From assembly GCF_010119245.1 (NCBI RefSeq), contig NZ_WNKG01000016.1, positions 1 to 64,000 of the forward strand: a DNA stretch of 64,000 nt. Direction: 5' to 3'. The notes under the pieces are model-generated. The model did not search any database. It was given only the letters and a program-made list of their open reading frames with translations, and was not told the origin of the DNA. This document shows positions 17,437-25,600 of this stretch, piece after piece. Position numbers and translations under genes: made by a program. Source of the stretch: Cyclobacterium salsum (GTDB lineage: Bacteria; Bacteroidota; Bacteroidia; Cytophagales; Cyclobacteriaceae). Each line of letters starts with the position of its first letter. The stretch's first letter is position 1.

Positions 17437-18116
17437 TCTTTCGCCGTATTGAACTTATAGCCGATGCCATAGACGGTTTCGATATAATCGGTACCGCCCG
17501 CCAGGCAGATTTTTTTCCGGAGGTTTTTTATGTGTTGGTATACAAAATCAAAATTGGCCAGGTCATCGGTATAATCTCCCCATAGGTGCTGGACAATGGC
17601 CTGCCTTCCCAGTACACGGTTTTTGTTGGTAAGGAAAAATACCAACAAGTCAAATTCTTTTTTGGTGAGATCAAGAAGGTTTTGATTTACTGTCACTTCC
17701 AGGTTTTCGGGATTTACCTGAATTTCATTAAAAATCAATTTATCCGAGCCCCCGAGTTGATTTCTTCTGTACAGTACCTTTAAGCGAGCATGTAGCTCGG
17801 CCAAATGAAAGGGTTTTGTCATGTAATCATCTGCACCTAAATCGAGTCCGTCCAATTTATCTTGGAGGGAATTTTTGGCCGAAATGATTAAAATATTACT
17901 GCTATCTTGATTTTTTTTAATAAAATCAATCAGGTCCAGTCCATTTCCATCCGGAAGCATGATGTCCAGTATAATACAGTCGTAGGGGTAAACGAGTAGT
18001 CTGTCCTGAGCATCGAAACAATTATCGCAGGACTCGCATACAATCCCTTCGGATTCCAGAAATTCCCGAATATTATTCGAGAGTTCCAACTGATCCTCAA
18101 TAAGCAGAATTTTCAT
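17433..18116 (-). CDS. OmpR-family response regulator
   Basis: The 227-residue regulator has a receiver domain with acidic residues at 7-8, phosphoacceptor Asp51 (CIILDIMLPDGNG) and the conserved Lys in DDYMTKPFHLAEL. The C-terminal winged helix (about 130-227) ends with the OmpR-type hairpin YIETVYGIGYKF. It is the first gene of the operon, followed by its kinase with a four-base overlap and then the TonB-type barrel. Targets cannot be read from sequence, and autoregulation is likely. Confidence 0.94.
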   Translation of the reverse strand: MKILLIEDQLELSNNIREFLESEGIVCESCDNCFDAQDRLLVYPYDCIILDIMLPDGNGLDLIDFIKKNQDSSNILIISAKNSLQDKLDGLDLGADDYMTKPFHLAELHARLKVLYRRNQLGGSDKLIFNEIQVNPENLEVTVNQNLLDLTKKEFDLLVFFLTNKNRVLGRQAIVQHLWGDYTDDLANFDFVYQHIKNLRKKICLAGGTDYIETVYGIGYKFNTAKE

Positions 18117-18195
18117 CGATCGAATTTCGTCTTCATTTTTGAAGCAAATTTGAAGTGTCTAATGCCTCTGTAGGTATATGGTATCGGATAAAAGC

Positions 18196-18242
18196 AATAA
18201 AAAATCCCAAAACAAGAAGGGATATCATCCTGTTTTGGGATT
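18196..18242 (-). terminator. Terminator of the iron-sulfur carrier gene
   Basis: On the minus strand a perfect 12-base stem, aatcccaaaaca with tgttttgggatt, surrounds a 16-base loop and is followed by a T-rich tail. It separates this gene from the response regulator downstream. Confidence 0.8.
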
Positions 18243-18264
18243 AATGGCTACCGGTTAGGCTGGC

Positions 18265-18591
18265 CTAAATGGAGAAACTTTCCCCGCAACCACAGGTTCT
18301 GGAGGCATTGGGATTTACAAATTGAAATCCTTTTCCATTCAAACCGTCAGTAAATTCCAAGGTAGTTCCCGCCAGGTAAAGTAAACTCTTCCTGTCTACA
18401 ATTATCTTTACACCATTATCTTCGAATACATGGTCTGTTTCTGAAGTACTGCCGTCAAAACCCAAGTCGTACATGAGTCCCGAACAGCCGCCTCCTTTCA
18501 CAGAAACCCGGATATTTTCTTCCTCTTTTCTATTCTCTTCCTGCTTCAATTCTAGGATTCGATCCCTGGCTTTTTCTGAAACGATGATCAT
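18265..18591 (-). CDS. HesB/IscA-family iron-sulfur carrier
   Basis: This A-type carrier has 108 residues, the family's standard length. The three conserved cysteines are visible: one in GGGCSGLMYDL and two in the C-terminal SRTCGCGESF. Such proteins (IscA, SufA, ErpA) pass 2Fe-2S or 4Fe-4S clusters to apoproteins. The sequence alone does not say which of the three it is. It stands alone with its own terminator and no isc or suf genes beside it. Confidence 0.93.
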   Translation of the reverse strand: MIIVSEKARDRILELKQEENRKEEENIRVSVKGGGCSGLMYDLGFDGSTSETDHVFEDNGVKIIVDRKSLLYLAGTTLEFTDGLNGKGFQFVNPNASRTCGCGESFSI

Positions 18592-18598
18592 CTCTTTT

Positions 18599-18606
18599 CA
18601 AATTTA
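18599..18606 (-). promoter_or_regulatory. Possible -7 element of the iron-sulfur carrier gene
   Basis: The minus strand reads TAAATTTG, an exact TAnnTTTG match, only eight bases before the start codon. The transcript would be nearly leaderless, and no -33 box is visible, so this is tentative. Confidence 0.28.
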
Positions 18607-18846
18607 AATTGGCGTGCTCATTTAATAATAGTAAACCGAGTGAGCCCAAAATTAATTCCATCACGGTCCATTACAAAGGTAATAAAATCCGGATACAATG
18701 TGAATCGCTCTGATTGTCATTTTAGCTTGTATGGAAGAGGGTACAGCCCTGGAAATTCGGAGACGGACCCGCTGGTTTTGATGCCCGTATGAAAGTGATT
18801 TGAAACCGTTGTCGCATACCCCTGAAACCAAGATGCACTGGCATCA

Positions 18847-18877
18847 TTGGTTCGGCTGCAAATTAATCGTATTTTTA
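18847..18877 (+). promoter_or_regulatory. Putative thiL promoter
   Basis: TTG at 18847-18849, a 20-base spacer and TATTTTTA at 18870-18877 resemble the Bacteroidota promoter (TTTG at -33, TAnnTTTG at -7), with one mismatch in the -7 box. It would leave a leader of about 48 bases before thiL. Confidence 0.4.
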
Positions 18878-18931
18878 CATTTTGAAAATTAGGCTGAGGT
18901 ATTTAAATCAGCAGGTCAGCAATAAGACTGT

Positions 18932-19963
18932 ATGGATAAAGAACAAAGAACGGAAATAGAAACAATCGGGGAATTTGGATTAATTGATTTAATCCGTAAA
19001 AAAACCTCCCTGAAACACCCAGGGTCATTAAAAGGAATTGGTGACGATGCGGCGGTGTTGGGTCCAACGGATTTGGTTCGTGTGGTGACTACGGACATGC
19101 TCTTGGAGGGAGTACATTTTGACTTGTCCTATATTCCGCTCAAGCATCTTGGCTTTAAGGCAGTGGCCGTAAATGTCAGTGATGTAGCGGCCATGAATGC
19201 CCTTCCCACCCAAGTTACCATTAGTATCGCCCTTTCTAACCGGTTTTCGGTGGAGGCAGTGGAAACCTTCTACGAGGGGGTTAATCTGGCGGCCGAACAT
19301 TACAACATCGATGTAGTAGGAGGAGATACCACCGCTTCCAGATCAGGTCTGGTCATCAGCATTACCGCTATAGGGGAAGCTAAAAAAGAGCAAATTAGTT
19401 ATAGATCAGGAGCAAAGGTTAACGACATCATTTGTGTCACCGGAGATTTGGGAGGGGCATTTATGGGGCTCCAGGTATTGGAAAGAGAAAAGCAGGTTTT
19501 CTTATCAGACCCCAACATGCAGCCCAAACTGGATGCCTACCCGTACATTACCGGCAGGCAATTGAAACCGGATGCGCGAATGGATATCATTCACGAACTG
19601 CGTGAACTGGGTCTGGTGCCTAGCAGCATGATGGATATCTCCGATGGGTTGGCTTCCGAACTGTTTCACATTTGCAAGGCATCAGATGTAGGGGTAGCGA
19701 TATATGAAGATAAGCTGCCGATAGATAAGCAAACCTACGATACCGCCCTGGAGTTTAACCTGGATCCCATTACTTGTGTGCTGAATGGGGGAGAGGATTA
19801 CGAACTCCTGTTTACGATTGATCAGAAAGACTTCCCCAAATTGGAGAAGCATCCCGATATCCACTTTATTGGCCATGTGACGGCTCCCGATGAGGGCAAA
19901 CTCTTAATTACGAAAAGCCAAACGGCTGTTCCACTAAAAGCACAGGGGTGGAAGCATTTTTGA
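18932..19963 (+). CDS. thiL: Thiamine-monophosphate kinase ThiL
   Basis: The 343-residue protein phosphorylates thiamine monophosphate to thiamine diphosphate, the last step of cofactor synthesis. The metal and ATP residues lie in GIGDDAAVLG (about 35-44), TTDMLLEGVHFD, VVGGDTTAS and MDISDGLASE, all intact. Length is normal for the PurM-like family. It is a single-gene unit with no other thi genes nearby. The convergent gene on the right begins 24 bases after its stop. Confidence 0.96.
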   Translation: MDKEQRTEIETIGEFGLIDLIRKKTSLKHPGSLKGIGDDAAVLGPTDLVRVVTTDMLLEGVHFDLSYIPLKHLGFKAVAVNVSDVAAMNALPTQVTISIALSNRFSVEAVETFYEGVNLAAEHYNIDVVGGDTTASRSGLVISITAIGEAKKEQISYRSGAKVNDIICVTGDLGGAFMGLQVLEREKQVFLSDPNMQPKLDAYPYITGRQLKPDARMDIIHELRELGLVPSSMMDISDGLASELFHICKASDVGVAIYEDKLPIDKQTYDTALEFNLDPITCVLNGGEDYELLFTIDQKDFPKLEKHPDIHFIGHVTAPDEGKLLITKSQTAVPLKAQGWKHF

Positions 19964-19987
19964 CCCGTATAACCCAGCGAATGGAAG

Positions 19988-20368
19988 TCATTCGTTAGGG
20001 TAAGGGATGTACAGAAAATTGGTGAAGGTCTCATCAACCACGAACAGGCAGCAAAACTCATCAGGATCCTTGTAGGTGGCTTTAAACTGTTCCAAAGCAT
20101 CCTCTTGAATCAATTTTCGTTGGATAAACTCATCCAGATAGGTAATGTAATAATTCCAGTCTATGGGCTTTTCCCTGTTACTGAGAAAAAGCTGCCCAAT
20201 GGGTTGTTCTTCCTTGCTGATCGGGAAAATGGGGTATTCAGAAAAGCCCCTTTTTCTCACCTGGTAGGAAGCTTCTTTCAAATTCTCACAGATTTTGATA
20301 AAATCACTACTGATGGTTCCGAGATACTTCCCATTGAGTTCCGGATCGTTATCGTTACTGATCATCAT
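19988..20368 (-). CDS. Conserved hypothetical protein, 126 residues
   Basis: I do not recognise this family. The protein is soluble and acidic, has no signal peptide or membrane segment, and has no obvious catalytic motif. An internal REKPIDWNYYITYLDEFI helix and a C-terminal FCCLFVVDETFTNFLYIP strand pair suggest a small alpha/beta fold. Its start lies 14 bases inside the 3' end of the rlmD-type gene on the same strand, so translation is probably coupled. Start could be the first or second ATG (20368 or 20365). A role tied to RNA modification is only a guess from this coupling. Confidence 0.65.
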   Translation of the reverse strand: MMISNDNDPELNGKYLGTISSDFIKICENLKEASYQVRKRGFSEYPIFPISKEEQPIGQLFLSNREKPIDWNYYITYLDEFIQRKLIQEDALEQFKATYKDPDEFCCLFVVDETFTNFLYIPYPNE

Positions 20369-21773
20369 TGCTTTTTAATTCTAGTAATACTACGTTTTCT
20401 ACATGATAGGTTTGCGGAAACATGTCTACCGGCTGAATCCGTTGTACGTGATACTTTCTCGAGAGCAGGGCAATGTCCCTTGCCTGAGTGGCCGGATTAC
20501 AACTCACGTACACGATTTTCGGAGCTGCTAACCGAAGCAGCATTTCGACCACGTCCTCGTGCATTCCCGCCCGGGGAGGGTCGGTAATAACCACATCCGG
20601 TTTCTGATGTTGGCTCACAAAGGTTTCGTTAAGAACCGCTTTCATATCGCCAGCATAGAACAGCGTATTGGTGATGCCATTGAGCAGGGCATTTTCTTTT
20701 GCATCGGCTATCGCAGGTTCCACGTATTCAATGCCGATGACCTGCTGCGCATTTCCGGCTACAAAATTTGCAATGGTGCCTGTTCCGGTATATAAATCAT
20801 AAACCGTTTCTTCTCCCGTTAATCCAGCAAATTCCCTGGCAACCTGATATAAACGATAGGCCTGCTGGGAGTTGGTTTGGTAGAACGATTTTGGCCCGAT
20901 TTTAAACCGAAGCCCTTCCATGGTTTCTTCGATATGGTCTTTCCCAGCGTACACCTGTACATCCAAGTCCTGAAAAGTTTCGTTTTTCTTGAGATTGACG
21001 ATGTACAATAAAGAGGTGATCCCTGGAATATTTTCTTTTAAAAAGCGCATGACTTTTTCGATTCCATCCCGGTCATCCTCGCCAAACTGAACAATAACCA
21101 TCACCTGGTCTTCCTGTGCGGTGCGAATAATGAGATTTCTTAAAAGACCTGTCTGACCGATAATGTCATAAAAAGAAAGGTTTTCTTCCAGGGCGAAATC
21201 CCTCAGGCCATTTCGGATTTCATTTGAAAGCGATCCCTGCAGGTAGCAATGTTTTATATCCACGATCTTGTCAAATCGCTTGGGAATGTGGAAACCCAGG
21301 GCGTTTCGTTCAAATTCCTCTCCCGAATCGATTTCTTCGCGGGTCAGCCAACGGTTGTTGGAAAAAGTAAAGTCCAGCTTATTCCGGTAATAGCGAGTGT
21401 TCCCGGCACCAATAATGGGCATTACCTCAGGCAAGGGAACTTTTGCTATGCGTTGGAATTGGTCCACCACCTGCTGTCGTTTGTAGGCCATTTGGAGTTC
21501 GTACGAAATATGTTGCCATTTACAGCCTCCACAAGTGCCAAAATGCTCACAAAAAGGAATGACCCTGTCTGGAGAATGTTCGTGAATGTGAATGGCCTCA
21601 GCTTCCATAAAACTACTTCTTCCGCGGGTTACCCGGGCATCCACCAGGTCACCGGGTGCCACATTGCTCACAAATACCACTTTTCCCTCATGATGTCCGA
21701 CACATTTTCCTTCTGTCGCTATTCGCTCTATTTTAAGGTTATGAAGAACCTTATTTTTCATTTTCCTTGACAT
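20355..21773 (-). CDS. rlmD: 23S rRNA (uracil-5-)-methyltransferase, RlmD/RumA type
   Basis: The protein has an N-terminal TRAM domain (EGKVVFVSNVAPGDLVDARV). The 4Fe-4S cysteines lie in CEHFGTCGGCKWQ, with the fourth in IKHCYLQG. The SAM-binding YDLYTGTGTIANF is followed by TDPPRAGMHEDV and the catalytic cysteine in YVSCNPATQARD. It methylates a uracil of 23S rRNA at C5; the exact position (1939 or 747) cannot be fixed by eye. I start at ATG 21773 (MSRKMKNKV). A TTG nine bases upstream overlaps the -7 promoter element and is unlikely, and ATG 21764 is an alternative. The unknown 126-aa gene overlaps its end. Confidence 0.9.
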   Translation of the reverse strand: MSRKMKNKVLHNLKIERIATEGKCVGHHEGKVVFVSNVAPGDLVDARVTRGRSSFMEAEAIHIHEHSPDRVIPFCEHFGTCGGCKWQHISYELQMAYKRQQVVDQFQRIAKVPLPEVMPIIGAGNTRYYRNKLDFTFSNNRWLTREEIDSGEEFERNALGFHIPKRFDKIVDIKHCYLQGSLSNEIRNGLRDFALEENLSFYDIIGQTGLLRNLIIRTAQEDQVMVIVQFGEDDRDGIEKVMRFLKENIPGITSLLYIVNLKKNETFQDLDVQVYAGKDHIEETMEGLRFKIGPKSFYQTNSQQAYRLYQVAREFAGLTGEETVYDLYTGTGTIANFVAGNAQQVIGIEYVEPAIADAKENALLNGITNTLFYAGDMKAVLNETFVSQHQKPDVVITDPPRAGMHEDVVEMLLRLAAPKIVYVSCNPATQARDIALLSRKYHVQRIQPVDMFPQTYHVENVVLLELKSNDDQ

Positions 21774-21779
21774 AGGTTG

Positions 21780-21803
21780 CAAAATTAGTCAATTTCGATC
21801 AAA
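21780..21803 (-). promoter_or_regulatory. Putative rlmD promoter
   Basis: The minus strand reads TTTG, 12 bases, then TAATTTTG, an exact -7 match. Transcription would begin at about 21773, which argues for a start codon at 21773 or 21764 and a very short leader. Confidence 0.45.
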
Positions 21804-21861
21804 GGGATTTACTTTGGATCGCTTGCTTTCATCTTTTTGAGTAACTTGAAACATAAATTTA

Positions 21862-22674
21862 ATGGATGTAAAAAATAAAGTGGTCGTCGTTACGGGTGCT
21901 ACTTCAGGAATTGGTACTGCTTGTGCCCGGACTTTTGGTAAAGCAGGTGCCCGAATATGGATCACCGGGCGAAGTCAGGTAAAATTAGATGCTACCCTGG
22001 TAATGCTTCAGAAAGAAGGCATTACCTGCGCCGGAGCGGTCTGCGATGCCGGCGACCCAGCTCAAAACGAGCAAATGGTACAAGACGTTTGTCAAAAATT
22101 TGGGGGAGTGGATGTATTGATCAACAATGCCGGGATCAGTATGAGGGCACTTTTCAGGGACCTTGATTTAGAGGTATTTCACCAGGTGATGGCTAGTAAC
22201 TTCTGGGGGACCGTTTATGCCACCAAATACTGTATGGAAGAAATCATAAAGAATAAAGGTGCCATTATAGGCGTGTCGTCCATCAATGGTTTCAGGGGAA
22301 CTCCAGCCAGGACGGCTTACACCGCCAGTAAATTTGCCATGAACGGGTTTCTGGAAGCCCTTCGGACGGAAGTAATGAAGCTGGGTGTACATGTTTTGGT
22401 CGTTTGTCCGGGGTTCACCGCTTCCAATATCCGTAATAACGCCCTTACGGCTGATGGAAGTCCTCAGAAAGAATCTCCCAGGGATGAAGAGAAAATGATG
22501 ACGGCCGAGCAGGTGGCCGAGTCCATTTTGAAAGCGTTGATCAAAAGAAAAAGAGATTTGGTGCTGACCAGGCAAGGAAAACTGGCCTCATTTTTGAATA
22601 AATGGGTACCAGGAATCATGGATCAGGTGGTGTACAATCACATGGCAAAAGAAAAGGATTCACCCTTCAAATAA
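21862..22674 (+). CDS. Short-chain dehydrogenase/reductase
   Basis: This classical SDR of 270 residues has the cofactor loop TGATSGIGTACA at 12-23, NNAGIS near residue 90, a catalytic Ser in GVSSINGF, and YTASK with the catalytic Tyr and Lys. The residue after the glycine motif (TGRSQVKL) is basic, which favours NADP over NAD. The C-terminal portion has the extension typical of DHRS7-like members. The substrate is unknown. The helicase gene starts only six bases after its stop, so the two share a transcript. Confidence 0.9.
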   Translation: MDVKNKVVVVTGATSGIGTACARTFGKAGARIWITGRSQVKLDATLVMLQKEGITCAGAVCDAGDPAQNEQMVQDVCQKFGGVDVLINNAGISMRALFRDLDLEVFHQVMASNFWGTVYATKYCMEEIIKNKGAIIGVSSINGFRGTPARTAYTASKFAMNGFLEALRTEVMKLGVHVLVVCPGFTASNIRNNALTADGSPQKESPRDEEKMMTAEQVAESILKALIKRKRDLVLTRQGKLASFLNKWVPGIMDQVVYNHMAKEKDSPFK

Positions 22675-22680
22675 AAACGG

Positions 22681-25600
22681 ATGCTTAAGGATGTTTTTAA
22701 GGTATACCTGAACCGTTTGGTTGATCTCTCATCGAATAACCGGTCCATTTTTCTTCCAAAAATCATCCAGTATCAGATGATTGATCTGAAAGATTTTCAT
22801 TTTTTGAATAATCACCCTTCTTTTTTTTATATCACTGAATTGCTCGGTAGGAAGCGGAGCATACCGCTGATTCAGGTATTGGACTCAAGAGATAAAAACG
22901 TAAATCAGCTTTCGCTTCGCTTAAAACGCTTGCAGCATCAGGTTCGCTTTGCCGTCGAGGAAACAGGAGAAAAAAGCCTGTTCGTAGGTTGGCCTTTTGT
23001 GGAAGGTAAATTGGGAAATGAGCAACTGATCCGCTGCCCCTTGATTTTTTTCCCGGTCGATTTGGTGCTGGAAGATAAAACATGGTACCTGAAGAAGAGT
23101 GTCGGAGAATTACCGTTTCTGAACCCTTCTTTTCTCTTGGCCTATAGCCAGTCTCTTGGCAAACCGTTTGACAAGGAATGGCTGGAGCTTTCCATGGAAG
23201 ATTTCAGCAAGGATCCCATGGGTTTCCGTACAGATCTTTATCACTATCTGAAAAATCAGGTCGAATTAAACTTCAATCGCGAAATCTATCAGGATAAGTT
23301 GGCGTTTTTCCCCGATCAGAATCGGGAGTATTTTGAGCAAACGTTTGACACGGGAATTCTTCGTCTTCAACCTTACGCGGTGGTGGGACAATTTTCGCAG
23401 AAAAGTTCTTTTCTGATGGACGACTATGAGCAGTTGATGCGAAGCGTCAGTCATACGGATTTGGAGGAATTATTTTCCGATAAATTCGGGAACCCGGAAA
23501 GCTCCCTGCATCAAGCACAGGAAAACAACCTGTACACCACCTTTCCCATGGATGCCAGCCAGGAAGAAGTGATCAAGCATGTAAAATCTGGAAATTCCTG
23601 TGTGGTACAAGGGCCTCCAGGTACCGGCAAATCACAACTTATCTGTAATTTGGTCGCTGACTTTACGTCCCGGGGGAAAAAAGTGCTGGTGGTTTCTCAA
23701 AAACGAGCCGCATTAGATGTGGTCTATGAGAGGTTGGCATCCCAGGGAATGGCTAATTTTACCGCTTTGATCCATGATTACCGCGGAGACCGAAAAGAAC
23801 TTTACAAGAAAATTGCTCATCAGATCAGTTCGCTTGAAAATTACCAGGCCTTAAACCGGTCCCTGGATGCCATCCAGTTGGAGCGTACATTTAGCCAAAT
23901 GTGCCGGAATATAGAGAAGTATTCCGATTTTTTTGACGAATACAAACAGGCACTTTTTGACCTGAAAGATTGTGGTGCTCCGGTTAAAGAACTGTACCTG
24001 ACCTCCGACTATGGGGAGGAAGGAATAGATTTGACCCAGTTTTACAGGTTTTTCAAGCTGGATGAACAGGATGCGTTTTTGAGTGATTTCGAACAGTACC
24101 AATACTACTACCGAAAATTTCAGGTCGCTTCTTCATTCTGGCTCCACCGGGTTAATTTCGCTGAAATGGGTCCTGAGGCTGTGCGGGGAGTTTCCGGGAC
24201 TTTTCAGGAACTCTCCTCGGTAAAACAGACAGCCAAAAAAGACCTGGATTCCATGCTCGCCGATACGTTTGAATACGGACTTATTTATCAATCTTTTCAG
24301 CAAAAAGAAAAGATTGAAACCTTAATGAAAACCATCAACAGTCCGGAGATTTTTGAAAAATTTAAAGTCTTCATGAGCAAAGACCCGGCTGAGCTGGACA
24401 GGCTGTGGTTGGAAAATAAAGTGGATATGGTTCGCAAGCTACTTTCAGAGGAGGGAGTGGAATGGGAAATCGGAGATAATGAGGTGGAAGAAGTGCTAAA
24501 TAAAGCGGTTCAGGCAAGCAAACAGGTAGAATCCTGGTATGGCAGAATGGCGGTAAGTCTGGATGGGAAAAAATATAAAGAGGTACTTTCGCTGCTCGAA
24601 AAAAATGACCTGAAACGGGAAAAGAAGGATATCCGGCTTTTAATTCACAAACTGGAGAACCGGATGAATCTGAATCATCAATACACCTTGCTGGCGCAAA
24701 AGACCTGGATAAAGCTTCCGGAAAAACCATTTTCCATTCATTCATTTAACCAAATGGCCACCGTACTGGTGAAAGCAATGAACGCCCGATTTATCATGCA
24801 GGAGTTAGGGGTGTTGGCATCTTACTTTTTTAAACCGCAATTTTCGTATTCTCATTTCCAAAACCTGTTAGAGGGAGTAACGATCATCAATGATTGGGTG
24901 GAGGCACATTTTGATACCTGGAGAAAGTACCTTAGTGAAATCCAGATCAAGCATTTATTGAGTTCAGCAGATGAGGAAAAACTTAATGAGGTAAAGAAAG
25001 GCCTTGCCAAAGACGTGGATGAATTGATCCGATTTGACCGGCTGAGAAGTCAGATGGAAGAGGATGCTAAAAAAGTAGCCGAGAAAATCATGGATGAATA
25101 TCCGCTTGCCGAATTTAGCGAGCTAAAATCCCTCTTTCTTTCCAGTCTCAAAGTAAGTTGGGTAGGACATCTGGAGGCAAAGTACCCGGTATTGAAGGAA
25201 ATAAATGGTCCTCAGATTAAGAGCTATATTACCGATTTCGAGCATTCGGTAGAGGAAAAGCTGAAAACGGCAAGGTTTATCGTGGAATTGCGTTTGCGAG
25301 AAGGGGTTTGTCAGCATCTGGAATATAATCGCCTGAATAACCTTATTACCTACAGAGAGCTGGCCCACCAGGTGGGCAAAAAACGGCAGATTTGGTCCGT
25401 AAAGAAATTAATCTCATATTATCGCGACGAAATTTTCAGATTGGTGCCCTGTTGGCTGGCTTCTCCTGAGACGGCCTCGGCCCTTTTTCCCCTGGATCAG
25501 GAGTTTGACCTGGTGATTTTTGACGAGGCTAGCCAGTGTTATTTCGAAAGAGGACTTCCGATGATGCTTCGTGGCAAGCAGGTGGTCGTAGCGGGGGATC

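Larger units (their letters stand above)
18592..18931. other. 340-base intergenic region between divergent genes
   Basis: I see no open reading frame, repeat or RNA gene in this stretch. Its right end carries a promoter-like element for thiL, and its left end a weak one for the iron-sulfur carrier. The central 200 bases are of normal base composition and could be the remains of a lost gene. Confidence 0.4.

Noticed and set aside
20105-20587. A 160-codon plus-strand frame opposite the rlmD region
   Set aside because: It is the mirror of two real minus-strand genes and has a biased, arginine-rich composition.
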